Shown: positions 37,557 through 46,916 of the stretch, piece by piece
How the letters are laid out: each line of letters begins with the position of its first letter
Position numbering within the stretch: the stretch's first letter is position 1
Assembly (NCBI GenBank): GCA_011390205.1
Contig: JAABSX010000010.1
Span: 1 to 64,000, forward strand
DNA length: 64,000 bases
Direction: 5' to 3'
Source: Microscillaceae bacterium
GTDB taxonomy: Bacteria; Bacteroidota; Bacteroidia; Cytophagales; Microscillaceae
The notes under the pieces: generated by a model
Told to the model about the DNA's origin: nothing
The model's database searches: none
Seen by the model: the letters and a program-made list of their open reading frames with translations, nothing else
Program-made: the position numbers and the translations under genes

Positions 37557-39008
37557 ATGCACCTTCTTTCGGATATTTTGATAGGTACTAAACTCACACT
37601 TGTGAGAGGAGATGTATCACAGTCTGTTAAATCCATACATTTTGACTCCCGTGAGGTTCAGCTTGACTCTCTCTTCGTGGCAGTTGTGGGGCTACAGAGT
37701 GATGGGCATGATTATATACTGACTGCCATCAAAGCAGGTGCAAAAGTAATCATTTGTGAGACACTCCCCCCCAACTTGGTCAGTGGGGTTACTTACTTGC
37801 TGAGCCTAGACAGTGCACAGACCCTGGGCATCATAGCTGCTAACTTTTACGGAAGACCTACCGAGCAGCTCAAAGTGCTGGGTGTTACGGGTACGAATGG
37901 CAAAACGACTACTGCCACACTTCTCTTTGCTCTTTTTAGAAAACTAGGCTATAGCAGTGGGTTGATTTCTACAGTCCAGAATCAAATCAATGAAGAGGTG
38001 CTTTCTACACAATACACTACCCCTGATGCGCTTCGGATGCAGGCATTGTTTGCCAAAATGCTTAAGCAAGGCTGCACACATTGTTTTATGGAAGTAAGCT
38101 CTCATGCACTTGCCCAAGAGCGTACTGCGGGGATTCACTTTACAGGAGCTATTTTTACCAATCTCACCCATGACCATCTTGATTTTCATGAGACTTTTGA
38201 CAATTACCTTAAAGCCAAAAAAAAACTTTTTGATATGCTGCCCTCTACTGCCTTTGCACTCGTCAATATAGATGATAAAAGAGGAAATGTAATGCTTCAA
38301 AACTGTAAGGCCAAAGTACAAAAGACCTTCTCTCTCCGCAGTCCAGCAGATTTTAAAGCAAAACTATTAGAAAATACCTTGCAGGGGCTACTCTTAGAGA
38401 TTCACCAAAAAGAGGTCTGGTTTAGGCTCATCGGTGATTTTAATGCATACAATCTATTAGGAGTATGGGGTGCTGCTGCCCTTTTAGGAGAAAACGAAGA
38501 GGATGTACTCACAGAACTATCAGGGCTTCAGACTGCACCAGGTAGATTTGAGCAACTTACTTCGCCCAAGGGGTTTACTGCGATTGTAGATTATGCCCAT
38601 ACACCTGATGCACTTGAGAATGTACTTAAAACTATCTGGGATTTAAAATCAACAGGGCAGCGCATTATCACTGTGGTAGGCTGCGGAGGAGACAGAGATA
38701 AAACCAAACGCCCGCTCATGGCCAAAATAGCTTGTCAGCTCAGTGATGTGGTATTGCTTACCTCTGATAACCCACGCAGTGAAGACCCCACAGAGATTCT
38801 GAATGATATGCAGAAAGGCGTGCCTACCCTAGATAAAGACAAAGTGCAGACTGTAGTGCTCAGAGAAGATGCCATCAGGCAGGCGTGTATGCTTGCCCAG
38901 CCCAAAGACATTATACTGGTGGCAGGCAAAGGGCATGAGACTTACCAAGAAATCAAGGGGCAGCGGTTTGATTTTGATGATAAAAAAATGCTCAAAAAAT
39001 ATTTATAA
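37557..39008 (+). CDS. murE: UDP-MurNAc-tripeptide synthetase (meso-DAP adding)
   Basis: 483 residues. Adds the third amino acid of the peptidoglycan stem. The ATP-binding GVTGTNGKTTTATLL is at residues 107-121. The motif DNPRSEDP near residue 407 is the signature for meso-diaminopimelate rather than lysine. The SSHAL and AGRFEQL-type stretches are family positions. It is followed by mraY in the same direction after 54 bp. Both normally belong to the dcw cluster, but ftsI, murF and murD are absent on either side. Confidence 0.95.
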   Translation: MHLLSDILIGTKLTLVRGDVSQSVKSIHFDSREVQLDSLFVAVVGLQSDGHDYILTAIKAGAKVIICETLPPNLVSGVTYLLSLDSAQTLGIIAANFYGRPTEQLKVLGVTGTNGKTTTATLLFALFRKLGYSSGLISTVQNQINEEVLSTQYTTPDALRMQALFAKMLKQGCTHCFMEVSSHALAQERTAGIHFTGAIFTNLTHDHLDFHETFDNYLKAKKKLFDMLPSTAFALVNIDDKRGNVMLQNCKAKVQKTFSLRSPADFKAKLLENTLQGLLLEIHQKEVWFRLIGDFNAYNLLGVWGAAALLGENEEDVLTELSGLQTAPGRFEQLTSPKGFTAIVDYAHTPDALENVLKTIWDLKSTGQRIITVVGCGGDRDKTKRPLMAKIACQLSDVVLLTSDNPRSEDPTEILNDMQKGVPTLDKDKVQTVVLREDAIRQACMLAQPKDIILVAGKGHETYQEIKGQRFDFDDKKMLKKYL

Positions 39009-39062
39009 GCCATTTACTAAAACTTAAATTAAAAAAAATTACTCCATCACTCATTTTTCATT

Positions 39063-40301
39063 ATGTTATATTACTTTTTTGAATATTTAGACCGTGAGCT
39101 CAACATCACTGGTGCGGGTGTATTTCATTACATTTCTTTTAGGGCGGGTATGGCCACGCTTTTTTCGCTTTTGATAGGGGCTATTTATGGGCGGAGGCTT
39201 ATCAATATACTCAAAGATTTTCAAATCAAAGAAAAAAGCCGTGAACTAGGGCTTCCAGGTGAAGAGCTCAAACAAGGCACACCTACCATGGGCGGGCTTA
39301 TCATTATTGCGTCTATTGTCATCCCTACGTTGCTTTTTGCTCGCCTAGACAATGTTTATATCATCTTATTGTTGCTTTCTACGGTCTGGCTTGGGCTGAT
39401 TGGTTTCTTGGATGATTATACCAAATTATTGAAGAAAAAAGAAAATTGGCTGGTAGGTGATAGAGGGATTCGGGGAAGGTATAAGATTTTTGGGCAGATT
39501 ATTTTGGGGCTTATCGTGGGGCTTACACTGTATTTTAATGAAAATGTGGTGGTTCGCCAATACCAAAATGCTCAGACAGGTATTTATGAAAGTGTGGCGA
39601 GTACAGATGCTGTTAGCTACAGAGATGTGAAGGCAAGCACCTCTACAGTGCCCTTTCTAAAAAATAATGAGCTAGACTACAGTTATTTCGCTGATTTTGG
39701 GGCTATAGACCTCACATGGCTTTTGTATGTATTGATAGTGATTTTTATAGTAACGGCAGTCTCCAATGGTGTCAATATCACCGACGGGCTAGATGGGCTG
39801 GCAGGCGGTACAAGTGCGATTGTGAGCATTACCTTGGCTATTTTGGCCTATGTTTCTGGTAATTTGGTGTTTTCTAATTACCTCAATATTATGTACATCC
39901 CCAATTCTGGCGAGATGGTTATCTTTTGCACAGCACTGACAGGGGCTTGCATCGGTTTTTTGTGGTATAACTCCTATCCTGCACAGATTTTTATGGGAGA
40001 CACGGGCAGCCTTACTTTGGGGGGGGTCATTGCCGTTTTGGCATTTTCTATCCGCAAAGAGATGCTCATTCCTATTCTGTGTGGCGTATTTTTGGTAGAG
40101 AATCTTTCTGTGATTATTCAGGTAAGCTATTTTAAATATACCAAGCGAAAATACGGAGAAGGCAGGCGTATCTTCAAGATGTCGCCTTTGCACCATCACT
40201 ATCAGAAACTGGGCTACCATGAGGCGAAGATAGTCAGTAGATTCTGGATTGTGGGCATTATGCTGGCCATTCTGACTTTAGCAACACTCAAGCTACGGTA
40301 A
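39063..40301 (+). CDS. mraY: Phospho-MurNAc-pentapeptide transferase
   Basis: A 412-residue integral membrane enzyme with about ten TM segments. It makes lipid I on undecaprenyl phosphate. Motifs: [13 protein letters not shown], the catalytic pair in [36 protein letters not shown] and the HHHYQKLG loop. The extra 45-residue loop around residues 160-205 ([16 protein letters not shown]) is typical of Bacteroidota MraY. It pairs with murE; a convergent TPR gene follows 6 bp after the stop. Confidence 0.96.
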   Translation: MLYYFFEYLDRELNITGAGVFHYISFRAGMATLFSLLIGAIYGRRLINILKDFQIKEKSRELGLPGEELKQGTPTMGGLIIIASIVIPTLLFARLDNVYIILLLLSTVWLGLIGFLDDYTKLLKKKENWLVGDRGIRGRYKIFGQIILGLIVGLTLYFNENVVVRQYQNAQTGIYESVASTDAVSYRDVKASTSTVPFLKNNELDYSYFADFGAIDLTWLLYVLIVIFIVTAVSNGVNITDGLDGLAGGTSAIVSITLAILAYVSGNLVFSNYLNIMYIPNSGEMVIFCTALTGACIGFLWYNSYPAQIFMGDTGSLTLGGVIAVLAFSIRKEMLIPILCGVFLVENLSVIIQVSYFKYTKRKYGEGRRIFKMSPLHHHYQKLGYHEAKIVSRFWIVGIMLAILTLATLKLR

Positions 40302-40307
40302 GTTTGT

Positions 40308-41510
40308 TTATTGATTTTGCTGCTGCCGTTGCTGCTCGAGTTCTTTTTGCCTTTGTCTTTGCTGCTCTCTGAGTAGCTCTCTTTGTTCTTCTAGCTGCTT
40401 GTAGTAGGCCCTTCTGAGAGAGTCTTCACGTGCGAGCATTTTTGCTTGGGCTATTTCGTTTTTAATACCCCAGTAGAGGTCACTGGCAGGGAAGTAATTT
40501 GGCTCTTGTTTAAGTGAAATGGCAAGCCATAGAAGTGCTTTTTCTTTGTCTCCGCTCCTCCTGTAGCACACCCCTAGATAGTAATTTGCTTTGTCTAAGT
40601 TATCTTGGTATTTGAGTGCGTGCTCTAGGTAGTATTTGGCTTGCTCACACTGCCCTTTCTCGTAGGCGTATTTTCCGAGCTGATAAGCAGCCCTGTATTG
40701 GTTCTTATCTAGCTCAAAAGCCTTTTTATAAGCCACCTTTGCACTGTCATCAAAATAGATTCTTCTTCTGAATGCTTCTCCTTTATGAAAATACAGTTCT
40801 GCATAGTCAGGCTTTATTTTTAGTCCAGTATTGGCGGCATTGTTGGCAGAGGAAAAGAGCTCGTATTTGGTATAAAGCTCCGTGAAGCTATTATAGACTT
40901 CTGCAAACTTTGGTTTTAGAGAAAGTGCTTTTTTAAGATTGAGGAATGCACTTGCACTGTCACGGCGTGCCACAGCTACTTTGCCTTTCCAGAGATAAAA
41001 CTCAGGGTTTTTGTCATCTATTTTTAATGCACGGTTCAGGAGTCTGGTGGCATTGTCATAGTCTTTGAGGTCATAATAAAGGCGTGCCGCCAAAAAAAGT
41101 TTATCTAAATGTGGTGCATTTGGGTTGAGTGTTCTGCTTACTTGGGCTAGGGCATCTTCTTTTTTATCTTGCTGATAAAGCACTTGGGCATACAAGAACC
41201 TGTATTTGTCTTGGGTGCTGTCTAGCTTCATGGCCTCCTTGATTCGTAGGGTAGCCAAGCTATCATTTTGGTTTAAGAAGTACAATCTTGCAAGTTTGTA
41301 ATAGTTTTCGGGGGCATCTGGATATTCTTTGATGGCATCTTCTAGTGCTCGAAAACTGGCAGAGGAGAGAAAATTCTTGGATTCTGGGGGAGGATTGATG
41401 CGGTCATTGACGGGGTTATAGCGGTCACAGCTGATAAGCAACGGCACAAAAGCGAGGCAAAACAGCAGCAAATAAAAGTTTGAGAAGGGCGAGAAGGCTT
41501 GGGGCTTCAT
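40308..41510 (-). CDS. TPR lipoprotein
   Basis: 400 residues from the ATG at 41510, where the signal peptide leads to the lipobox LLISC. The frame opens at 41573, which would overlap the GGGP synthase gene. About eight TPR units follow (for example PENYYKLARLYFLNQNDSLA and FYLWKGKVAVARRDSASAF). The C-terminal tail is Gln/Arg/Glu-rich (QRELLREQQRQRQKELEQQ). It likely acts as a periplasm-facing scaffold in the envelope. Last gene of a run with the holin-like pair and GGGP synthase. Confidence 0.8.
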   Translation of the reverse strand: MKPQAFSPFSNFYLLLFCLAFVPLLISCDRYNPVNDRINPPPESKNFLSSASFRALEDAIKEYPDAPENYYKLARLYFLNQNDSLATLRIKEAMKLDSTQDKYRFLYAQVLYQQDKKEDALAQVSRTLNPNAPHLDKLFLAARLYYDLKDYDNATRLLNRALKIDDKNPEFYLWKGKVAVARRDSASAFLNLKKALSLKPKFAEVYNSFTELYTKYELFSSANNAANTGLKIKPDYAELYFHKGEAFRRRIYFDDSAKVAYKKAFELDKNQYRAAYQLGKYAYEKGQCEQAKYYLEHALKYQDNLDKANYYLGVCYRRSGDKEKALLWLAISLKQEPNYFPASDLYWGIKNEIAQAKMLAREDSLRRAYYKQLEEQRELLREQQRQRQKELEQQRQQQNQ

Positions 41511-41532
41511 GTGTTGGTTTTTAAATCCAAGG

Positions 41533-42288
41533 TTATGATTGATTGAGTCTTTGTTTGGTTTCATAGATTTCATCTATTAGGGCAGGGTTTTCTTCTATGG
41601 CATTTCCGATGACCACAAGGTCAGCGCCTGCTTTCCAGATAGTTTCGGCGGCTGCACCTGAGCGAATCCCCCCTCCTATGATGATGGGTGTATCAGTGGC
41701 TTTTCGGATGCTTTGTATCATTTTTGGGCTGATAGATTTTTCTGCGCCACTTCCTGCATCTGCATAGATGAGTTTCATTCCGAGCATCTCACCAGCCATG
41801 GCGGTGCAGGCAGCCACTTCGGGCTTGTCATAGGGGATGGGGCTGGTGTGGCTGATATAAGAGACAGTAGTAGCCTTTCCGCCTTCTATGAGCATATACC
41901 CTGTGGAGAGAACTTCTAGGCTGCTTCTTTTGAGGAAGGGAGCCGCCACGATGTGTTGCCCTATCAAAAATTCGGGGTTTCTGCCTGAGATAAGAGATAA
42001 AAACAGGATGGCATCTGCTTGGTGGTCTATGTGCATATTGCTTCCTGGAAAGATAATAATAGGCAGAGAGGTATATTTTTTGAGTGTTTGAATGGTATCT
42101 CCCATACTTGCTCCATTGATGAGGCTTCCGCCTACAAAGAGGAAATCTATTTTTTCGAAGCTGGCTTTCTGGGCAAGTTTTTCTGCCTGAGATTCTTCAA
42201 ACTTATCGGGGTCTATGAGCATTACAAAAGATTTGGTGCCATTTTTCTTTCGCTCATAAAATTCTTGCATGAGTTTATTTATCGTCAT
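41533..42288 (-). CDS. Geranylgeranylglyceryl/heptaprenylglyceryl phosphate synthase family
   Basis: About 251 residues from the ATG at 42288; a later ATG at 42270 is also possible. TIM-barrel prenyltransferase: FVMLIDPDKF, LFVGGSLINGASM, IIFPGSNMHI, IYADAGSGAEK, and PIIIGGGIRSGAAAE with IVGNAIEE-type end. It joins a polyprenyl chain to glycerol-1-phosphate in ether-type lipids. Archaea use this for membranes; Bacteroidota also carry it, with less certain products. It overlaps the preceding gene by 14 bp, implying coupling. Confidence 0.88.
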   Translation of the reverse strand: MTINKLMQEFYERKKNGTKSFVMLIDPDKFEESQAEKLAQKASFEKIDFLFVGGSLINGASMGDTIQTLKKYTSLPIIIFPGSNMHIDHQADAILFLSLISGRNPEFLIGQHIVAAPFLKRSSLEVLSTGYMLIEGGKATTVSYISHTSPIPYDKPEVAACTAMAGEMLGMKLIYADAGSGAEKSISPKMIQSIRKATDTPIIIGGGIRSGAAAETIWKAGADLVVIGNAIEENPALIDEIYETKQRLNQS

Positions 42289-42670
42289 CTTTGCCAACAT
42301 TTGATATTTTTTCTTTGAGTTTATCCTCAAGGATGTCTAAGGCTATCTCCGTAAACTTGCGTATGACTGTATCTAAAATAGTAGAGCGAGTATCGGTGTT
42401 ATTTTTGTAAATGATAGTGGGCGGTTGGGCAGCCTGCTGGATATATTTATGTTTTTTGCGTGAACCTCCGAACAAATACCTAGTAACTCTAAAAGTAACA
42501 TACGCAGCCCCCAAAGCAATTCCTACTGTACCCAAATCTTTTTTCAACTTTTGGAGTCCGTCTAGCACAGCCTGTTTTTCTTTTTCGGCAATCTTGAGCA
42601 GTTCTTTTTTAGAAACTTCCGTGAGTTCTTTTTCAATTCTTTTTTTGAGTGAAGTCGGTTTATCAGCCAT
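42275..42670 (-). CDS. Hypothetical protein with one hydrophobic helix (YqjD-like context)
   Basis: 131 residues. A charged helical N-terminus (LKKRIEKELTEVSKKELLKI) is followed by a single hydrophobic helix near residues 48-68 (GTVGIALGAAYVTFRVTRYL), a basic stretch (GGSRKKHKY) and an amphipathic C-terminus. No family is recognised. It lies between a holin-like YqjE-type gene and GGGP synthase, an arrangement that recalls the yqjD-yqjE membrane pair of enterics, but I see no sequence proof. Confidence 0.65.
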   Translation of the reverse strand: MADKPTSLKKRIEKELTEVSKKELLKIAEKEKQAVLDGLQKLKKDLGTVGIALGAAYVTFRVTRYLFGGSRKKHKYIQQAAQPPTIIYKNNTDTRSTILDTVIRKFTEIALDILEDKLKEKISNVGKDDDK

Positions 42671-42704
42671 AATAAATGAGTCGGTTTAGTGAATGGGAGA
42701 TGAT

Positions 42705-43055
42705 TTATTGGTCGGGGCGAGTATCTGCTGCTTTTTGGATGCTTTGTTTTTTATCCTGATACTTGGTGATGAGCAGCAGCAGCAACAGCACAAGTATGAA
42801 AAGCCCACTGACACTCAAAAAGCCCAAGCCAATACTGACCAAAACCTCAAAGCCTAAGTATCTAAACAAACCTCCCAAGAGAAAAGAAAGCGATACAAAA
42901 AAGAAAAGGACAAACAGCAGCCCCACAAAGGCAGCCACCACCAAAGGAGCAATTTGCTTTTTGCGTACTTCTACCTCTAGCGCTATCAGCTGGCGGCTTG
43001 TGTTGGCATACGCCGAAATGTCCTTGATTAATTTACTAATTTCTAAAAATCCCAA
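42705..43055 (-). CDS. Phage-holin-3-superfamily (YqjE-like) membrane protein
   Basis: 116 residues. Amphipathic N-terminus (ISKLIKDISAYANTSRQLIA), two long hydrophobic segments (VVAAFVGLLFVLFFFVSLSF and LFILVLLLLLLITKY) and a charged tail. This is the layout of the putative Actinobacteria holin-X / YqjE family, which is chromosomal and not lytic. It is the first gene of the run that ends with the TPR lipoprotein. A small envelope role is likely. Confidence 0.75.
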   Translation of the reverse strand: MGFLEISKLIKDISAYANTSRQLIALEVEVRKKQIAPLVVAAFVGLLFVLFFFVSLSFLLGGLFRYLGFEVLVSIGLGFLSVSGLFILVLLLLLLITKYQDKKQSIQKAADTRPDQ

Positions 43056-43220
43056 AATTCAGATTTTTTTGATGAAACAAACAAAACTCTAAGTGTAGAT
43101 ATTTCTCAAAGATGCCTTTATTTTTGAGCAATACTCTACAAAGCCACGGGGCTTCTCTGCAAATATCTAAATTAATCTTTAAGAAAATAAATAGATAGGC
43201 ATATCCTTATTGATTTTATA

Positions 43221-43258
43221 TAAAAAAAGGGTTTGGCAAAATCGATTACCAAACCCTT
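43221..43258 (-). terminator. Terminator of rho
   Basis: The stem AAGGGTTTGG / CCAAACCCTT with a 12-nt loop is followed on the minus strand by seven T. It starts about 65 bp after the rho stop. Confidence 0.85.
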
Positions 43259-43323
43259 CGTTTTGTGAGGTCTGTGTTTTTAGTAAGGCACAAACCGATG
43301 ATTAAAGACAATGGGAGGCTGAA

Positions 43324-44907
43324 TTAGCCATTCATAGAGATTAAAAACTCAGAATTATCCATTGTGCCTTTCATTTTTTCTTGTAAGAAATCCATGGCCT
43401 CTTGTGAGTTCATGTCACTCATATATTTTCTTAGAATCCAGACACGTGCCAGTTCTTCTTTGCTCATCAGCAAATCTTCACGGCGTGTGCCAGAGGCAGG
43501 CACATCAATGGCAGGATATACACGCTTGTTGGCAAGTTTGCGGTCAAGCTGTAATTCCATATTGCCTGTACCCTTAAATTCTTCAAAGATTACCTCATCC
43601 ATTTTAGAGCCTGTTTCTATGAGGGCAGTAGCGATGATGGTAAGTGAGCCGCCATTTTCTACATTTCGGGCTGCACCAAAGAATCTTTTAGGCTTGTGCA
43701 GTGCATTGGCATCTACGCCACCACTGAGTATTTTGCCTGATGAAGGCACTACAGTATTGTAAGCACGGGCAAGGCGGGTGATAGAGTCTAGCAAAATCAC
43801 GACATCATGCCCAGATTCCACCATTCTTTTGGCTTTTTCGAGCACAATATTGGATACTTTTACATGCCGCTCTGCTTGCTCATCAAAGGTAGAAGATACT
43901 ACCTCTGCCCTTACGCTGCGTGCCATGTCGGTTACCTCCTCGGGGCGTTCGTCTATGAGTAAGATAATCAAATACACTTCGGGGTGATTTTGAGCGATGG
44001 CATTGGCTATTTTTTTCAGCAATACCGTCTTACCTGTCTTGGGCTGTGCCACGATCATCCCTCTCTGCCCTTTGCCGATGGGTGCAAATAAATCCAGAAT
44101 ACGGGTGGACATTTCGTCTTGCTTGGTACTCAGGATTAATTTCTCCTCAGGGAAAAGAGGCGTAAGGTATTCAAACGGGATACGGTCACGGATTTCTTCG
44201 GTGGTTTTGCCATTGATGGTTTCTACACGCAGGAGTGCAAAGTATTTTTCACCTTCTTTGGGAGGGCGGATTTGCCCACGGATGGTATCCCCTGTTTTTA
44301 GGCCAAAGAGTTTAATCTGAGAAGGAGACACATAAATATCATCAGGGCTTGCCAAGTAATTATAATCAGAAGACCTCAGGAAGCCATAGCCATCTTGCAT
44401 GATTTCAAGCACGCCTTCGTTCTCTATCAGCCCATCAAATTCACGGATGTTAGGCTTGTCAGTTCTTTTGCTTTTAGCCGTGTTTTCTGTTTCTTTGGGT
44501 TCGGTGTCGGTGTTTTTAATTGGTTTTTTTTCCACGGTTTTTGGCAAGTCTGTCTGTTCAGCTTTTCCGTTAGATGCGCTTACTGGTTCAGGGGTGTTTT
44601 GATTTTTGGGTGTATTGTCCACTTTTTTGTCTCTATCCTCCTGTTCGTTTACATTCTGACGGCGAATTCGGGTTTTTCGAACAAGAGGTTCTTTTTTAGG
44701 GGTGTTTTCGCTTGGTGAGTTGTTAGCTGCCTGTTCTTTTTCTTTAAGAGGCAGTATTTCGGAGTCTGGAAGGATAGCTTGTTGGTCAAGAATCTTGTAA
44801 ATAAGCTCTTTTTTAGAGAGTTTCTTGTGGTTTTTCACCTGTAGGCTTTCTGCGATGTCCTTCAGCTCAGAAAGCAGTTTCATGTTTAATTCATCAATAT
44901 TGTACAT
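43324..44907 (-). CDS. rho: Transcription termination factor Rho
   Basis: 527 residues, longer than the 420 of E. coli. Rho_N helices are residues 1-45 ([20 protein letters not shown]). A polar, highly charged low-complexity region is about 50-160 ([31 protein letters not shown]). The RNA-binding cold-shock domain has [20 protein letters not shown], and the hexameric ATPase has the P-loop [16 protein letters not shown], with [13 protein letters not shown]. Long disordered inserts of this kind are known in Bacteroidota Rho. It is monocistronic with its own terminator. Confidence 0.95.
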   Translation of the reverse strand: MYNIDELNMKLLSELKDIAESLQVKNHKKLSKKELIYKILDQQAILPDSEILPLKEKEQAANNSPSENTPKKEPLVRKTRIRRQNVNEQEDRDKKVDNTPKNQNTPEPVSASNGKAEQTDLPKTVEKKPIKNTDTEPKETENTAKSKRTDKPNIREFDGLIENEGVLEIMQDGYGFLRSSDYNYLASPDDIYVSPSQIKLFGLKTGDTIRGQIRPPKEGEKYFALLRVETINGKTTEEIRDRIPFEYLTPLFPEEKLILSTKQDEMSTRILDLFAPIGKGQRGMIVAQPKTGKTVLLKKIANAIAQNHPEVYLIILLIDERPEEVTDMARSVRAEVVSSTFDEQAERHVKVSNIVLEKAKRMVESGHDVVILLDSITRLARAYNTVVPSSGKILSGGVDANALHKPKRFFGAARNVENGGSLTIIATALIETGSKMDEVIFEEFKGTGNMELQLDRKLANKRVYPAIDVPASGTRREDLLMSKEELARVWILRKYMSDMNSQEAMDFLQEKMKGTMDNSEFLISMNG

Positions 44908-45394
44908 AATACGAGTAAAACGTTGTTTTGGAAATGATCAAATGATTTTGATATATAATTAGATATGATTAAAAAAAAGTAGTGCGTATTTTTTGAGTAT
45001 TTTGATTCTGAAGACAGACAGGTTTTTTCTAAATTTTTGGAAGCCTACCTACTTTCTTTTTTATGAATGAATCACAAAATATATGATAAATGAATTTAAG
45101 ATTGTTTTAAACCCTCGTAACCTTGTCTATAAGCCTTAAAAATCTTCTTTGATGGTTTGCTGATGATTTAAAGAGATTGTTAAGATTGATATCAAAGGGA
45201 AAAAATCAGGCGTTGCTCCCAATTCTGTGGCAATTTAAAGATAGATTTTTTAATTGCCAAAACTAATGCAAAAAAACTTAGTTTTTTGACCCTTAAATCA
45301 AAAATTAATTACAATTCCTTAGATTTGCGATTCATTTTCTATGCAAACATAAATCAAAAGATTCAAATAACAAAAATATATCTACAAAGAAATC
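44908..45394. other. Divergent promoter region of rho and serS
   Basis: 487 bp, AT-rich, with no credible ORF. Rho genes are often autoregulated through long leaders, but I see no specific structure here. Confidence 0.45.
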
Positions 45395-46678
45395 ATGTTA
45401 GAAATCCATAAAGTCAGAGAAAATAAAGAGGAAATCATCCAAGCACTCCAAAAAAGGCATTTCCCTAAGGCTGCCCAAGTCATTGAGGAGCTTATCAGCA
45501 GTGATGAAAACCGCCGACAACAGCAAGTAAGGCTTGATGAAGCCAAGGCCTCTCTTAATGTACAGTCTAAAAACATAGGTATTTTTAAAGCTCAAAAAAA
45601 AGAAGCCGAAGCGCAAAGTGCCATAGAAGCCACCGCTGATTTAAAAGTAAAAATCAAAACCCTAGAGCAGCAGATGCGTGAAGCCGAAGATGCCATGCAA
45701 AATTTGCTCTACTTCATCCCGAATACGCCCCACGCCCAAGTGCCTCAGGGCAGAACCTCCGAAGACAACGAAATAGCCTATACACACGGTGCTTTACCCC
45801 AGCTAAATGACCATGCACTCCCTCACTGGGAGCTGATTCAGAAGCTAGACATTATTGATTTTGAGATGGGCAACAAAGTAACAGGGGCAGGTTTTCCTTT
45901 TTATAAAGGCAAAGGTGCTAGATTACAAAGGGCTTTGATTGCTTTTTTTTTAGACCAAGCCCAAGAAGCAGGCTATTTGGAGGTGATTCCGCCTTTGCTT
46001 ATCAACACTGACTCGGGCATAGGCACAGGGCAGCTACCCGACAAAGAAGGGCAGATGTATCACATGACTGTGGATAACTACTACTTGATACCTACTGCCG
46101 AAGTCCCGATTACAAACATGTTTAGAGATGTCATCCTGAATGAAGATGATTTTCCTATCAAAAGAGTAGGTTATACCCCTTGTTTTAGGCGTGAGGCGGG
46201 CTCTTGGGGGGCAGATGTAAGGGGGCTGAACCGATTGCACCAGTTTGACAAAGTAGAAATCGTGCAAATAGCCCACCCTGACAAATCTTATGAAGCCCTA
46301 GAAGGGATGAAAGCACACGTGCAAAGCCTTTTGGAGAAATTAGAGCTGCCATACAGAATCTTGAAACTGTGTGGGGGGGATATGGGCTTTACCTCAGCTT
46401 TTACCTATGATTTAGAGGTGTTCTCGGCAGCCCAGAAGCGCTGGCTAGAAGTCAGTTCGGTCAGTAATTTTGAAACTTACCAGGCCAACCGCCTCAAACT
46501 CCGCTACAAGGTGAAAGACCAAAAACAAAAACCCTTAGCCCATACACTCAATGGAAGTGCTTTGGCACTGCCCCGAATCGTGGCGGCACTGCTTGAGAAT
46601 AACCAACAAGACAACGGAACTTGGATTAAAATACCCGAAGTGTTGCAGCCTTATACACGATTTGATAAGATTGATTAA
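45395..46678 (+). CDS. serS: Seryl-tRNA synthetase
   Basis: 427 residues, class II synthetase. The N-terminal tRNA-binding coiled coil is about residues 27-110. Motif 2 is CFRREAGSWGADVRGLNRLH followed by QFDKVEI. Motif 3 carries NGSALALPRIVAALLEN. The Ser-binding TAEVPI is present near residue 230. It aminoacylates tRNA-Ser and selenocysteine tRNA if present. Single gene; no T-box or other leader recognised. Confidence 0.96.
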   Translation: MLEIHKVRENKEEIIQALQKRHFPKAAQVIEELISSDENRRQQQVRLDEAKASLNVQSKNIGIFKAQKKEAEAQSAIEATADLKVKIKTLEQQMREAEDAMQNLLYFIPNTPHAQVPQGRTSEDNEIAYTHGALPQLNDHALPHWELIQKLDIIDFEMGNKVTGAGFPFYKGKGARLQRALIAFFLDQAQEAGYLEVIPPLLINTDSGIGTGQLPDKEGQMYHMTVDNYYLIPTAEVPITNMFRDVILNEDDFPIKRVGYTPCFRREAGSWGADVRGLNRLHQFDKVEIVQIAHPDKSYEALEGMKAHVQSLLEKLELPYRILKLCGGDMGFTSAFTYDLEVFSAAQKRWLEVSSVSNFETYQANRLKLRYKVKDQKQKPLAHTLNGSALALPRIVAALLENNQQDNGTWIKIPEVLQPYTRFDKID

Positions 46679-46916
46679 ATCTTTATTTTTGAAAATATTG
46701 GTATCTAGTAAGAGAGCATTGAGTATTCAACTGACACTCCATTTTTTTGTGGCTTGGTCTGTGCCTGAGCATTGGCACATTGGTAAATTACATAAAAATA
46801 AGCTCAAAGTATGCTAATAAATCTCAAATTTTAATCTAATTTTAAGAAAAAATAGGATTTTTTACCAATGAGTATCTTCAAAAATCAAAAAATGAAGGTG
46901 TTTTAATAAAAAATAA

